This document shows, piece after piece, positions 16,896 to 25,704 of a stretch of 64,000 nt of DNA (position 1 is the first letter of the stretch; every line of letters begins with the position of its first letter). A model generated the notes under the pieces. It searched no databases. It saw only the letters and a program-made list of their open reading frames with translations, and was not told where the DNA came from. The stretch spans positions 62,001 through 126,000 of the forward strand of contig NZ_PCOU01000004.1 of assembly GCF_002979455.1 (NCBI RefSeq). Reading direction: 5' to 3'. The position numbers were made by a program, and so were the translations under genes. The stretch is from Chryseobacterium sp. MYb7 (GTDB taxonomy: Bacteria > Bacteroidota > Bacteroidia > Flavobacteriales > Weeksellaceae).

Positions 16896-17759
16896 ATGGA
16901 AATGAATGTTTCAAAAAATGATGAGCAAGTAGTTGCTAGAAAGGCAGGAGGTTTAAATCCAGCTGTTATTATTCCTATTCTATTTGCTATAGGAGTATGT
17001 ATTTATTTATTCGTTCTTGGGAGCCCAGGAAACTTTAAAGATGCAGATAAACTAGGAAGTGGTTCTGTAGCTTTTTCAAGTGTTGAAGGAAAAGACATTC
17101 ACCCAGAATCGTTTTTAGGTATTATCTACAAAGGAGGGGTTATCGTACCAATCTTGATTACTTTCATGATTACTGTAATCGTTTTCTCTTTTGAAAGATA
17201 TTTCGTTCTTGGTAAAGCTGCTGGAAAAGGAAACTTAGACAACTTCGTTGTACAAGTAAGAAGCTTACTAAACCAAAACAAAATTGACGAAGCTATCGAA
17301 GAGTGTGACAGACAACAAGGTTCTGTAGGTAACGTAGTGAAGGAAGGTCTTACTACTTACAAAGCACTTTCTCACGATAACACATTAAATAAGGAGCAGA
17401 AAATGGTAGCACTTAACAAAGCTATCGAAGAAGCTACAACTCTTGAGATGCCAATGCTTGAGAAAAACATGATGATCCTTTCTACTTTAGGTACTGTTGC
17501 AACGCTAATCGCACTACTTGGAACGGTAATCGGGATGATCAAGGCATTCTTCGCATTAGGTTCAGGAGGTGGTACTCCAGATGCTGCTGCTCTATCTACT
17601 GGTATCTCTGAAGCCTTGATCAACACGGCATTAGGTATTGGTACTTCAGCAATCGCTATTATCCTTTATAACTTCTTTACATCTAAAATTGATGGATTAA
17701 CTTACAAGATCGATGAGATCTCTATGAGTATCCAACAATCTTTCGCTGAATTCAACTAA
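16896..17759 (+). CDS. exbB: ExbB/TolQ/MotA-family proton channel subunit
   Basis: The protein has 287 aa. Hydrophobic segments lie at about residues 22-42, 82-102, 190-215 and 240-262. The MotA/TolQ/ExbB domain includes NMMILSTLGTVATLIALLGT and the glycine-rich GTVIGMIKAFFALG. With ExbD it uses the proton gradient to energise TonB. The N-terminal extension is typical of Bacteroidota. It is the first gene of a cluster with two exbD genes and tonB. Confidence 0.94.
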   Translation: MEMNVSKNDEQVVARKAGGLNPAVIIPILFAIGVCIYLFVLGSPGNFKDADKLGSGSVAFSSVEGKDIHPESFLGIIYKGGVIVPILITFMITVIVFSFERYFVLGKAAGKGNLDNFVVQVRSLLNQNKIDEAIEECDRQQGSVGNVVKEGLTTYKALSHDNTLNKEQKMVALNKAIEEATTLEMPMLEKNMMILSTLGTVATLIALLGTVIGMIKAFFALGSGGGTPDAAALSTGISEALINTALGIGTSAIAIILYNFFTSKIDGLTYKIDEISMSIQQSFAEFN

Positions 17760-17820
17760 GAATTAGCAAGATATTTGCATTAGCAATTAAAAGAAGTTTA
17801 ATTAAAAATATTTTATAATA

Positions 17821-18429
17821 ATGGCGAGAGTCAAACCTAAAAGACATGGAGTCGTAACGGACATGACCGCAATGTGTGACGTTGCGTTCCTACTTCTTAC
17901 GTTCTTTATCTTGACCACTCAGTTTAAAAAACCTGACGTGGAGCAGATCAAACCGCCATCTTCAATTTCGGAAAAATTGCTTCCTGATGCTAGTTTAATG
18001 ACTATCAACGCTACTCCGGACGGAAAATTCTATTTCCAGCCGGTAGAAAATGCATCAGAAAGACTTGCTCTTTTGGATAAAATGGGACAAAAGTATGGAA
18101 TTACTTTTGACAACAACCAAAAAGCAGCTTTCCAGAAAGTTCAGGCAATTGGAGTTCCAATGAACCAACTTAAAGGTTACTTGGACTTGCCTGCAGATGA
18201 GCAGAAAAATTATAAGAGTCCTTCAGGAATTCCTATGGACAGTACAAATAAGCAATTAATTGATTGGGTAAAAGAAAGTTTAAGCGTTAATCCTGACTAC
18301 AAGTTAGCTATTAAAGGTGACGTTACAACACAATACCCTAAAGTGAAAAGCCTATTTGAGGGTTTAAGAGATATTGATTTTCTTAAATTTTGGTTGATTA
18401 CATCACAAGAAGGTAAACCTAACGAATAA
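17821..18429 (+). CDS. exbD: ExbD-family biopolymer transport protein (first copy)
   Basis: The protein has 202 aa. A single transmembrane helix at about residues 17-36 includes TAMCDVAFLLLTFFILTT with the conserved aspartate of the proton path. The periplasmic domain is longer than in E. coli ExbD and holds a segment (about residues 80-150) not found in the classic protein. It pairs with ExbB. It ends 11 nt before the second exbD. Confidence 0.92.
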   Translation: MARVKPKRHGVVTDMTAMCDVAFLLLTFFILTTQFKKPDVEQIKPPSSISEKLLPDASLMTINATPDGKFYFQPVENASERLALLDKMGQKYGITFDNNQKAAFQKVQAIGVPMNQLKGYLDLPADEQKNYKSPSGIPMDSTNKQLIDWVKESLSVNPDYKLAIKGDVTTQYPKVKSLFEGLRDIDFLKFWLITSQEGKPNE

Positions 18430-18440
18430 TATCGATAGAA

Positions 18441-19007
18441 ATGGCAGAAGTACAAGTACAAGAAAAAGGCGGCAAGGGCGGCAAGGTCCGTTCCAAGAAG
18501 CAGAACACCAGAGTCGATATGACTCCGATGGTGGACTTGGGTTTTCTATTGATTACCTTCTTTATGTTCACAACTACATTTAGTAAACCGAATGTTATGG
18601 ATTTGGGTCTTCCGGCTAAACCGAAAGATGAAACAAAAAAACCACCTCCAACAGAAATTAAACTTTCAAACTCAATTTCTATCTTATTAGGAAAAAACAA
18701 TAGAGTTTTTTGGCACCAACAAGATGCTACATCATTGAATGACCAAACTCTCATGGAAACTACTCTTGATAGAGAAGGTATTAGAAAAGTAATTCAGCAG
18801 GCAAAATCTAGAGCTGCAGATCAAACGAAATTTACCGTGATCATCAAGCCAACTGACGATGCTATATATAAGAACTTTGTTGATATTCTTGATGAAATGG
18901 CAATTACCAAAAGTGAGCAGTACGGAGTTACTGATATCAAACCTTGGGAAAAAGCTATTTATGAGAAGAAAGTAGGAGGTGCTGCTGCACCAGCTGCTAC
19001 AAAGTAA
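18441..19007 (+). CDS. exbD: ExbD-family biopolymer transport protein (second copy)
   Basis: The protein has 188 aa. A Lys- and Gly-rich cytosolic tail (residues 1-25) precedes the membrane helix VDMTPMVDLGFLLITFFMFT with the conserved Asp. The periplasmic domain follows, ending in an Ala-rich tail. Bacteroidota often encode two ExbD paralogues in a row. These may form a mixed dimer in the ExbB pore, which is inference. Confidence 0.92.
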   Translation: MAEVQVQEKGGKGGKVRSKKQNTRVDMTPMVDLGFLLITFFMFTTTFSKPNVMDLGLPAKPKDETKKPPPTEIKLSNSISILLGKNNRVFWHQQDATSLNDQTLMETTLDREGIRKVIQQAKSRAADQTKFTVIIKPTDDAIYKNFVDILDEMAITKSEQYGVTDIKPWEKAIYEKKVGGAAAPAATK

Positions 19008-19035
19008 TTTAACCATAAAATTGTATATCTAATCT

Positions 19036-19875
19036 ATGGCAGATGAAAATGTATACGGTCAGAATCTTACTTTAGACGAGATCGTATTTGAAAATAGAAA
19101 CAAGGAATATGGTGCCTATGATCTTAGACATCAGTATCCGAGACTTTTAACAAAGTCTTTTATCATTGGAACAGCATTATTCCTTTTGGCGGCTTTGTCT
19201 CCGTTCATCTATCTTACGATTAAAAATCTTACAGCTCCACCTAAGCAAGAAGTAAAGGCAGATCTAGTAGATATTATCGAAGAAGAACCGATTATCGAGC
19301 AGCCTAAAGAAGAAGAACCACCACCGCCACCTCCTCCAAAAGAGGAAGAGAAAATTGAGGTGATTCAGAACGTGGTTCCAGAGCCTGTAAAAGCTCCGAA
19401 AATTGAAACACCACCGCCGCCGATTTCTAAGCAGTTGGAAACTACAACTGGTTTACAGAATCAGGAGGGGGTAAAGGCTCCGGCTTATACGCCACCGCCA
19501 CCACCACCATCTACAGGTACTAAAGCTAGTACTGTGGAAGTAAAAGCGAATAACCCGAACGAGATCTATAAAGATGTTGACCAGTCTGCAGAATATCCTG
19601 GAGGTATGGGAGCATTAAGAAAGTTCTTGGGAGATAACTTCGATACTTCTCTAATGGAAGGAGGTGAAGGAACGCTTAAAGCTAAGCTTAAGTTTGTTGT
19701 AGAAAAAGACGGAACAGTTTCTGCAGTTACTATTGAAGAGAAATCTCCAAATGGCGACTTCAACAATGAAGCTATACGTGTAGTTAAGAAACTTAAAAAA
19801 TGGACTCCTGCGAAGAGAAACGGGGAGAGCGTTAGATCTTACTATAGTGTTCCATTTACTATGAACTTTGAATAA
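19036..19875 (+). CDS. tonB: TonB energy transducer
   Basis: The protein has 279 aa. The N-terminus is cytosolic (EIVFENRNKEYGAYDLR), with one membrane helix at about residues 46-66. Next comes a long Pro/Glu-rich spacer (EEEPPPPPPPKEEEK and further proline clusters, about 90-165). The C-terminal TonB domain at about residues 205-279 contains FVVEKDGTVSAVTIEE and ends YYSVPFTMNF. It spans the periplasm to drive TonB-dependent outer-membrane receptors. A perfect hairpin terminator follows. Confidence 0.94.
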   Translation: MADENVYGQNLTLDEIVFENRNKEYGAYDLRHQYPRLLTKSFIIGTALFLLAALSPFIYLTIKNLTAPPKQEVKADLVDIIEEEPIIEQPKEEEPPPPPPPKEEEKIEVIQNVVPEPVKAPKIETPPPPISKQLETTTGLQNQEGVKAPAYTPPPPPPSTGTKASTVEVKANNPNEIYKDVDQSAEYPGGMGALRKFLGDNFDTSLMEGGEGTLKAKLKFVVEKDGTVSAVTIEEKSPNGDFNNEAIRVVKKLKKWTPAKRNGESVRSYYSVPFTMNFE

Positions 19876-19899
19876 GACTTATTTATTCGAAATATAAAT

Positions 19900-19936
19900 A
19901 AAAAGAGAAGCATATGCTTCTCTTTTTATTTTTTTT
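19900..19936 (+). terminator. Terminator after tonB
   Basis: A perfect palindrome, AAAAGAGAAGCA followed by TATGCTTCTCTTTT, ends in a long T-run. It separates the exb-tonB genes from the next group. Confidence 0.85.
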
Positions 19937-19950
19937 GGTATTTTTGTTAC

Positions 19951-20148
19951 ATGATGTTCAATTGGTTATCCCTGGTTACGGGATTGTTTTATATCGTTTT
20001 AGGAATTGTAGTGATTGTCTACAAATTCTTCTTTACTACTTTAGAACCTGCAATTGCCTATGCATTAGGTGTAGTGCTGATTATTTATGGTATTTTTAGA
20101 ATTTACAGGGCGATCTCAAGAATTAAAAAATCGAGAAATGAAGAATAG
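19951..20148 (+). CDS. Small membrane protein, 65 aa
   Basis: Two hydrophobic helices (about residues 4-25 and 33-50) are joined by a short turn and followed by a basic tail, RAISRIKKSRNEE. I know no function. Its last 11 nt overlap the start of the PstS-like gene, so the two are probably translated together. Position after tonB suggests an accessory membrane factor, but this is only context. Confidence 0.75.
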   Translation: MMFNWLSLVTGLFYIVLGIVVIVYKFFFTTLEPAIAYALGVVLIIYGIFRIYRAISRIKKSRNEE

Positions 20149-21010
20149 TTTTAAGCTTGTAGCAATTTTTGTTTTAAGCATAATGCTTGCAAGCTGCAAA
20201 AAGGAGAAAAACGCTCCTTCCTATCACAAAGGTGAACTTACAATTTTTACTGACGAATCCTTTCAAAGCGTCACAGAAGCATTAGCTGATGGCTATATGA
20301 TCAATTACCCTGACACCCACATCAAAGTAGAAACAAAGAAAGAAGACTTAGGACTTCTTGATCTTCTGAAAGGAAGTGCAAAAGCAGTGGTAATGTCCAG
20401 AAATCTTACTCCTGAAGAAATAAAAACATACGAGGAAAGAACTGATCTGAAGTTCCTTCCCTCTAAATTTGCTGCGGATGCAGTGGTTTTTGTAGTTCCT
20501 AAAGATTCTCCAAAAGAAAGTATTTCAATGGAAGAAATCAATGCCGGCTTGATGTCTGATAAAAAAGAATTTATTTTTGATGGAACTAACTCAAGTAATC
20601 TGAATTTTGTCGCTGAAAAATTTAAAAAACAGCCAAAAGACCTTCAATTTTCCATTATTCCGGGAAATCAGAAGATTATAGAGGAATTAGGAAAATATCC
20701 TAATAAAATAGGTGTTGTGGGGCTCAATACTTTTAGCCGTCCTTATGATAAAACTTCGGAGAAATTGAGAGAAATGGTTAAAGTTCTTCCTGTAGTAAAT
20801 AAAGGAAAATTGTATAATGCGGATTTCGAAGGACTTCGTACCATGGAATATCCATTTACAAGAGTACTTTATTTCCTGATTAACGAAGGCAATTTTAATA
20901 TTGCCAATGGATTTATAAGATTTTCATGTACCCATTTAGGCCAAAAAATTGTGCAAAAAGAAGGACTGCAACCTTATAATATTTATAAGAGAGAAGTGCA
21001 GATGCGTTAA
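20138..21010 (+). CDS. PstS-like phosphate-type substrate-binding lipoprotein
   Basis: The start is ATG 20138, giving 290 aa and a clean lipoprotein signal (LASC, cysteine at residue 19 or 20); the upstream frame belongs to the overlapping small gene. The mature part is a periplasmic-binding fold: GELTIFTDESFQSVTEALAD near the start and VVMSRNLTPEEIK as the first crossing, like PstS. No ABC permease genes are adjacent. In Bacteroidota such a gene often sits between tonB and a TPR gene, so a role other than phosphate import, for instance surface sensing, is possible. Confidence 0.85.
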   Translation: MKNSFKLVAIFVLSIMLASCKKEKNAPSYHKGELTIFTDESFQSVTEALADGYMINYPDTHIKVETKKEDLGLLDLLKGSAKAVVMSRNLTPEEIKTYEERTDLKFLPSKFAADAVVFVVPKDSPKESISMEEINAGLMSDKKEFIFDGTNSSNLNFVAEKFKKQPKDLQFSIIPGNQKIIEELGKYPNKIGVVGLNTFSRPYDKTSEKLREMVKVLPVVNKGKLYNADFEGLRTMEYPFTRVLYFLINEGNFNIANGFIRFSCTHLGQKIVQKEGLQPYNIYKREVQMR

Positions 21011-21101
21011 AAAATATTAAATTCGCAATTTATCCTTATTAAAAATTTTGATTTGGTCTGAAAATTGTGTAGAATAAAACTCAATTATTAGAAAATATAA
21101 A

Positions 21102-22754
21102 ATGAAAGATATAATGAATATGAATGTAAAGAAGATTGCTTTTGGAGCAGCCGTGGTATTTTTTACCGGTTTTGCCTCTGCACAAACACTGCAGGATGGT
21201 ATCAACAGTATAGACAGTGATAAATTTGCTCAGGCAAAAACGAATTTCACTGAAATGATCGCTAAAGAGCCTACAGCTGACAACTACTTCTATTTGGGAA
21301 ATACTTTCTTAAGACAAGGAGAGCCAGATTATGCTAAAGCAACTGAAAGTTTCAACAAAGGATTAGCTGCTGATGCAAAAAGCTATCTTAACAAAATCGG
21401 TTTAGCTGCTGTTAAATTAGGTAAAGGCGATAAAAATGCTGTATCCGAAATTCAGAAAGTAGTAACTGATTCAAGAGAAAAAGATGCTGAAGTTCTGTTC
21501 AGAGCTGCAGAAGCTTTAACTTTATTCGAAAAGAACAGTTCACCTGATCTTGCTATCCAGTTTTTGACCAAAGCTATTGAGAAAGCTGAGAAAAAAGGTG
21601 TTCCTGCACATTACTATTATACATTAGGAGATGCTTACAGACTAAAAAGAATGCCGGGAGAGGCTATGTCTGCTTATGATAAAGCATTACCTACTGCTAA
21701 AAATAAAGCTTCCGTTTATACAAGAATGGCAACTTTATGGATGGCGGCACAACAGTGGCAGCAAGCCAAGCAAAACATTGATAAAGCTATTGGTGTAGAT
21801 GCTACTTATGCTCCTGCATATAAAGCATTGGCTGGTTATGATATCAGATATCAACAGAATGCAAAAGCAACTCAAGACCTTATCAACTATACAAAATATG
21901 CTGATGAGGATCCGTATACTCAATTAGAAATTGCAAAATTATACTTCACCAACGAAGATTATGCAAACTCTAAAACTGTTTTAGATAAAATCTTTGACAA
22001 AATAGATGACCCTATCAAGTTCAAATTAAGAGCTTACCAGGCATATGCAGATAAAAACTATGCAGATGCTAAGCAAAATATGGATACATTTGTTTCTCAA
22101 GCTGAGAAAACAAGAGTACAACCTGCTGACCAAGGTTTACAGGGACTTATTGCTGCAGGTTTAGCAAAAGATGAAAAGGACGCTGCTAAGAAAACAGCTT
22201 TAATGACAGAAGCTCAGCAAAAAGTTGGTATTGCTAAAGCGGCTAAAGATGAAACCATGAAGTGGGATCTTGAATTAGCTAACATCGCTGGGGGTGGTGG
22301 TGTATCTCAGTCAGACGTTGACAAAGGACCTACTAACCCTGCTATTGAAGCATTAAAACAAAAAGTTGCGGCTAATAACCAGGATTCTGATTCATTATTT
22401 AAGCTAGCTACAGCTTACCAGGATGTTAAAAACTGGAACGGAGCAATTGCTACATGGCAAAAAATGTCTGCTCTACTTCCAGACTGGGCTCCTGCTTATT
22501 ACAGTCAGGGGTATTCTTACCAGCAGGCAGGAAACAATGATGCAGCAAAAATGGCTTATGAGAAATTCATCAGTACAGTAAAACCTGCTGATCAGGAAGC
22601 AAACAAGCAAACTCTTGCTTATGCTTATTTTGCCGTAGCATATATGAGCAAAGACTCTGATGCTGCTAAGGCAAAAGATTATGTAGCAAAATCTCTACAG
22701 TTGGATCCTACTTACCAGGATGCTGTAAAATTAAATGCAGAGATCAATAAGTAA
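21102..22754 (+). CDS. Exported TPR-repeat protein
   Basis: The protein has 550 aa. A signal peptide (VKKIAFGAAVVFFTGFASAQ) makes ATG 21120 an equally good start. It carries repeated tetratricopeptide units such as YFYLGNTFLRQGEPDYAKA, HYYYTLGDAYRLKRMPGEA and PAYYSQGYSYQQAGNNDAA, spread over about residues 30-545. TPR arrays bind other proteins; this one is probably periplasmic. It follows the PstS-like gene by 91 nt and ends at a strong terminator. Confidence 0.88.
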   Translation: MKDIMNMNVKKIAFGAAVVFFTGFASAQTLQDGINSIDSDKFAQAKTNFTEMIAKEPTADNYFYLGNTFLRQGEPDYAKATESFNKGLAADAKSYLNKIGLAAVKLGKGDKNAVSEIQKVVTDSREKDAEVLFRAAEALTLFEKNSSPDLAIQFLTKAIEKAEKKGVPAHYYYTLGDAYRLKRMPGEAMSAYDKALPTAKNKASVYTRMATLWMAAQQWQQAKQNIDKAIGVDATYAPAYKALAGYDIRYQQNAKATQDLINYTKYADEDPYTQLEIAKLYFTNEDYANSKTVLDKIFDKIDDPIKFKLRAYQAYADKNYADAKQNMDTFVSQAEKTRVQPADQGLQGLIAAGLAKDEKDAAKKTALMTEAQQKVGIAKAAKDETMKWDLELANIAGGGGVSQSDVDKGPTNPAIEALKQKVAANNQDSDSLFKLATAYQDVKNWNGAIATWQKMSALLPDWAPAYYSQGYSYQQAGNNDAAKMAYEKFISTVKPADQEANKQTLAYAYFAVAYMSKDSDAAKAKDYVAKSLQLDPTYQDAVKLNAEINK

Positions 22755-22779
22755 TTTAAAAATTAAATTATAGATATTA

Positions 22780-22815
22780 AAACTTCCCATTCGTAATGTT
22801 TGGGAAGTTTTTATT
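22780..22815 (+). terminator. Terminator after the TPR gene
   Basis: A 10-bp perfect stem, AAACTTCCCA (22780-22789) with TGGGAAGTTT (22801-22810), is followed by T-rich sequence. Confidence 0.85.
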
Positions 22816-22822
22816 TTAAACT

Positions 22823-22830
22823 TATCTTTG
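22823..22830 (+). promoter_or_regulatory. -7 element of bshB1 with near-leaderless transcript
   Basis: TATCTTTG lies 5 nt before the bshB1 ATG at 22836, so the mRNA should have almost no 5' leader. It also rules out the in-frame start at 22800. Confidence 0.7.
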
Positions 22831-22835
22831 ATTTT

Positions 22836-23555
22836 ATGAAAACTGATATACTTGCTTTTGGAGCACATCCTGATGATGTAGAATTGGGGTGTGGAGGAAC
22901 TATTGCTAAAATGGTTTCAGAGGGTAAAAAATGTGTGGTTGTAGATCTTACAAGAGGAGAGCTCGGAACAAGAGGTACAGATGAAACCAGAAAAGCTGAA
23001 GCTGCAGACGCAGCTAAAATTTTAGGACTCTCCGCAAGAGAAAACCTGGGAATGAAAGATGGCTTTCTTGTCAATTCCGAAGAATACCAATTGAGGATTG
23101 TAAAAATGATTCGCAAATACCGCCCGGAAATTGTCTTGGCTAATGCTATTGATGATAGACATCCAGACCATGCAAAAGGAGCGAAATTAGTGTCGGATGC
23201 GTGCTTTTTGTCCGGACTGAGAAAAATTGAAACTGTACTGGAGGGAGAAACTCAGGAAGTGTGGAGGCCGAAGCATATTTTTCATTATATTCAGTGGAAA
23301 GATATCAAACCAGAATTTGTTATTGATATTTCTGAACATCTTACTACAAAATTGGACGCTTGCATGGCTTATAAAACTCAGTTTTATGATCCAACTTCTA
23401 AAGAACCCGAAACTCCAATTACCACAAAAGACTTTTATGAGAGCTTAACCTACCGAGCGCAGGATTTAGGGCGATTATCGGGAGTTACTTACGCTGAGGG
23501 CTTTACGTCTGAAAAGTTAATTTCTTTGAAAAATTTTGATGGAATTGTTTGGTAG
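22836..23555 (+). CDS. bshB1: Bacillithiol biosynthesis deacetylase BshB1
   Basis: The protein has 239 aa from ATG 22836. It removes the acetyl group from N-acetylglucosaminyl malate, the middle step in making bacillithiol, the low-molecular-weight thiol of many Bacteroidota and Firmicutes. The zinc site shows AHPDDVELGCGG near residue 10 and DRHPDHAKGA near residue 107. Length is normal for BshB1. It stands alone between the TPR gene and tRNA-His; bshA and bshC are not in the window. Confidence 0.95.
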   Translation: MKTDILAFGAHPDDVELGCGGTIAKMVSEGKKCVVVDLTRGELGTRGTDETRKAEAADAAKILGLSARENLGMKDGFLVNSEEYQLRIVKMIRKYRPEIVLANAIDDRHPDHAKGAKLVSDACFLSGLRKIETVLEGETQEVWRPKHIFHYIQWKDIKPEFVIDISEHLTTKLDACMAYKTQFYDPTSKEPETPITTKDFYESLTYRAQDLGRLSGVTYAEGFTSEKLISLKNFDGIVW

Positions 23556-23578
23556 TTGAGGAAAATGTCCTATATTTG
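23548..23578 (+). promoter_or_regulatory. Textbook Bacteroidota promoter of tRNA-His
   Basis: TTTG at 23548-23551, exactly 19 nt, then TATATTTG at 23571-23578. This is the full consensus TTTG-N19-TAnnTTTG. It overlaps the 3' end of bshB1. Confidence 0.8.
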
Positions 23579-23590
23579 CACTCACAAAAC

Positions 23591-23665
<75 letters not shown>

Positions 23666-23671
23666 CTAAAT

Positions 23672-23703
23672 TAACACATTTTCGTAAGAAAATGTGTTTT
23701 TTG
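23672..23703 (+). terminator. Terminator after tRNA-His
   Basis: ACACATTTTC and GAAAATGTGT form a perfect 10-bp stem around GTAA, followed by a T-run. Confidence 0.85.
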
Positions 23704-23783
23704 TTTTTATACCAAAAGCGAACAGATTAAATTCTTATGCCACTTTTTGGTGTGTTAATTTTCTTTATAATGACTTTTAAAAG

Positions 23784-23791
23784 TATATTTG
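23784..23791 (+). promoter_or_regulatory. -7 element of the beta-helix protein gene
   Basis: TATATTTG ends 27 nt before ATG 23819. A TTG start inside it is therefore excluded. Confidence 0.6.
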
Positions 23792-23818
23792 CACGATCAT
23801 TATCAACATAATCGGGGA

Positions 23819-25489
23819 ATGAAAAATATATACTTTTTACTTTTTTTACTTAATTCTATTCTAATTTCTTCTACGGTAAGGTATGTAAATGCTAATTCCC
23901 ATACTGGCATGGCTCCTTACACTTCTTGGGCTACAGCAAGTAATGATTTGCAGGCGGTAATAAATGCGAGCCAGCTTGGAGATGAAGTCTGGGTAGCCAG
24001 CGGAACTTATACTCCAGCAAGAGATCCTTTCGGAAACACTTCTCCTTCAGATAGTCGAGATAAAACATTTTATCTGAAAGATGGCATTTCTGTGTATGGT
24101 GGTTTCAGTGGAACAGAAGCATCACTAACTGACCGAAACATAAGCAGTAATATAACACTCCTGAGTGGTGACTTAGGTGTTTTAGGAACAGTCAATGATA
24201 ATTGCTATCATGTTGTGCTGTTTTCTGGAAACAGTACCAGTGCAATTGGTGTAAAATTAGATGGATTTTCTATTGCCGATGGTTTTGCAATGGGTACTGT
24301 CAATAACAATGTAAACGGAAATGTTGCTTCGAGACTTGCAGGCCCGGCAATCTATTTTATTAATGGAGATAATATTATTTCCAATAATAAAATTTATATG
24401 AACATTGGTTATTCAGGCGGAGGGATCTATACTTCAACTGGCAATAATATTATTTCTGACAATGAAATCTATAATAATAAAGCGCATTATGATGGAGGAG
24501 GTGTAAGTGTCTTTAAGGGAACAAATACTATTACCAATAACTATATTCATGATAATACTGCTACTGGTGATGGAGGAGGTATATATGCCGTTTTGGGGGT
24601 AGATAATGTGATCAGTAAAAATGTAATCGGTAAAAATAAAGGAGGTATCAATCAGATTGATACTTATTACTACGGAGGTGGTGGAATTTACACTGAAAAA
24701 GGTTCAAATCTCATTACGAACAATGTGCTTTACGAAAATACTTCAAACTACATGGGTGGTGGGATTTTTCTGTACTATGGAAAGAATAAAGTAATCAACA
24801 ATACCATTTACAAAAACACAGGAACCAGAGGTGGCGGCTTTTTTACGTATTTAGGAAATAATTTTGTGAAAAATAATATATTTTGGGGCAATATTAATGG
24901 AACGGATAGCCAGCCTGGAGCAGATTATAAAAATCATAATGACTGGCCGGCTGAGAATTATTTCTACAACAATATATTTCAATTACCCGCCGGCCTTTAT
25001 ACCTCGGCAAACCAAAATTCTTTGTATGGCTATCCTGATAATATATTCCAGACTAATCCTAATTTTAAAGATGCAGCCAGTGTTTTTGGTGCAGATGGTA
25101 TTTTAAGAACTTCGGATGATGGATTATCATTACAATCAAATAGTGTTGCCATCAATTACGGGCAATTGACAGATGCACCAGCAGATGATATAACGGGAAT
25201 AGCTCGTATGGGAAATCCTGATGTTGGAGCCTATGAATTGATGGGAAATTTGAGTAGTAAAGAATTAAAAATTAATCAGACTAGAATTTATCCTAATCCG
25301 GCCAAAGATGTTTTGAATATAGAAACCCATGATACAATTTTGAAGATAGAAGTCTTTACTATATCCGGGCAACTTATTAAAAATACAAAAGAATCGAAGA
25401 TAGATATTTCAGCATTTCTACCTCGAACATATATTCTCAATATAGTGACGGAAAATAAAACCATTACAGAGAAATTTATTAAGAAATAA
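23819..25489 (+). CDS. Secreted parallel beta-helix protein with T9SS sorting domain
   Basis: The protein has 556 aa from ATG 23819, which gives a clean signal peptide (residues 1-18). Residues about 30-130 resemble the front of right-handed beta-helix (pectate-lyase-like) proteins: LQAVINASQLGDEVWVASGT. From about 150 to 370 short repeats of the type N-x-I-x-x-N, with GGGIY and GGGV turns, build the helix. The last about 75 residues are a Por-type sorting domain (RIYPNPAKDVLNIE, ISGQLIKN, ending in KFIKK), so it is exported by T9SS. The helix could be a lyase or an adhesin; no catalytic set is evident. Confidence 0.85.
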   Translation: MKNIYFLLFLLNSILISSTVRYVNANSHTGMAPYTSWATASNDLQAVINASQLGDEVWVASGTYTPARDPFGNTSPSDSRDKTFYLKDGISVYGGFSGTEASLTDRNISSNITLLSGDLGVLGTVNDNCYHVVLFSGNSTSAIGVKLDGFSIADGFAMGTVNNNVNGNVASRLAGPAIYFINGDNIISNNKIYMNIGYSGGGIYTSTGNNIISDNEIYNNKAHYDGGGVSVFKGTNTITNNYIHDNTATGDGGGIYAVLGVDNVISKNVIGKNKGGINQIDTYYYGGGGIYTEKGSNLITNNVLYENTSNYMGGGIFLYYGKNKVINNTIYKNTGTRGGGFFTYLGNNFVKNNIFWGNINGTDSQPGADYKNHNDWPAENYFYNNIFQLPAGLYTSANQNSLYGYPDNIFQTNPNFKDAASVFGADGILRTSDDGLSLQSNSVAINYGQLTDAPADDITGIARMGNPDVGAYELMGNLSSKELKINQTRIYPNPAKDVLNIETHDTILKIEVFTISGQLIKNTKESKIDISAFLPRTYILNIVTENKTITEKFIKK

Positions 25490-25517
25490 TGTATTGGTAA
25501 ATCTTACCCAATTTTTT

Positions 25518-25551
25518 AGCCTTTCAAATGTTGAAAGGCTTTATTTTTTCT
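25518..25551 (+). terminator. Terminator after the beta-helix gene
   Basis: AGCCTTTCAA (25518-25527) pairs with TTGAAAGGCT (25531-25540), followed by TTATTTTTT. Confidence 0.8.
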
Positions 25552-25638
25552 TTTCACCTGAGTATAATTCTTTCTTTAGGCTACAAAAATGTTTCTAAAA
25601 GTTCTTAAATAAATTCTATGATTGGTGATTAAAACTTT

Positions 25639-25646
25639 TATATTTG
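25639..25646 (+). promoter_or_regulatory. -7 element of the FG-GAP repeat protein gene
   Basis: TATATTTG, a perfect -7 match, lies 58 nt before ATG 25705. Confidence 0.55.
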
Positions 25647-25704
25647 TTTAACCAGAATCGTGAGAAAAAATCTCATTAAAACTATCTTAATCAAAGCTAT
25701 TAAC

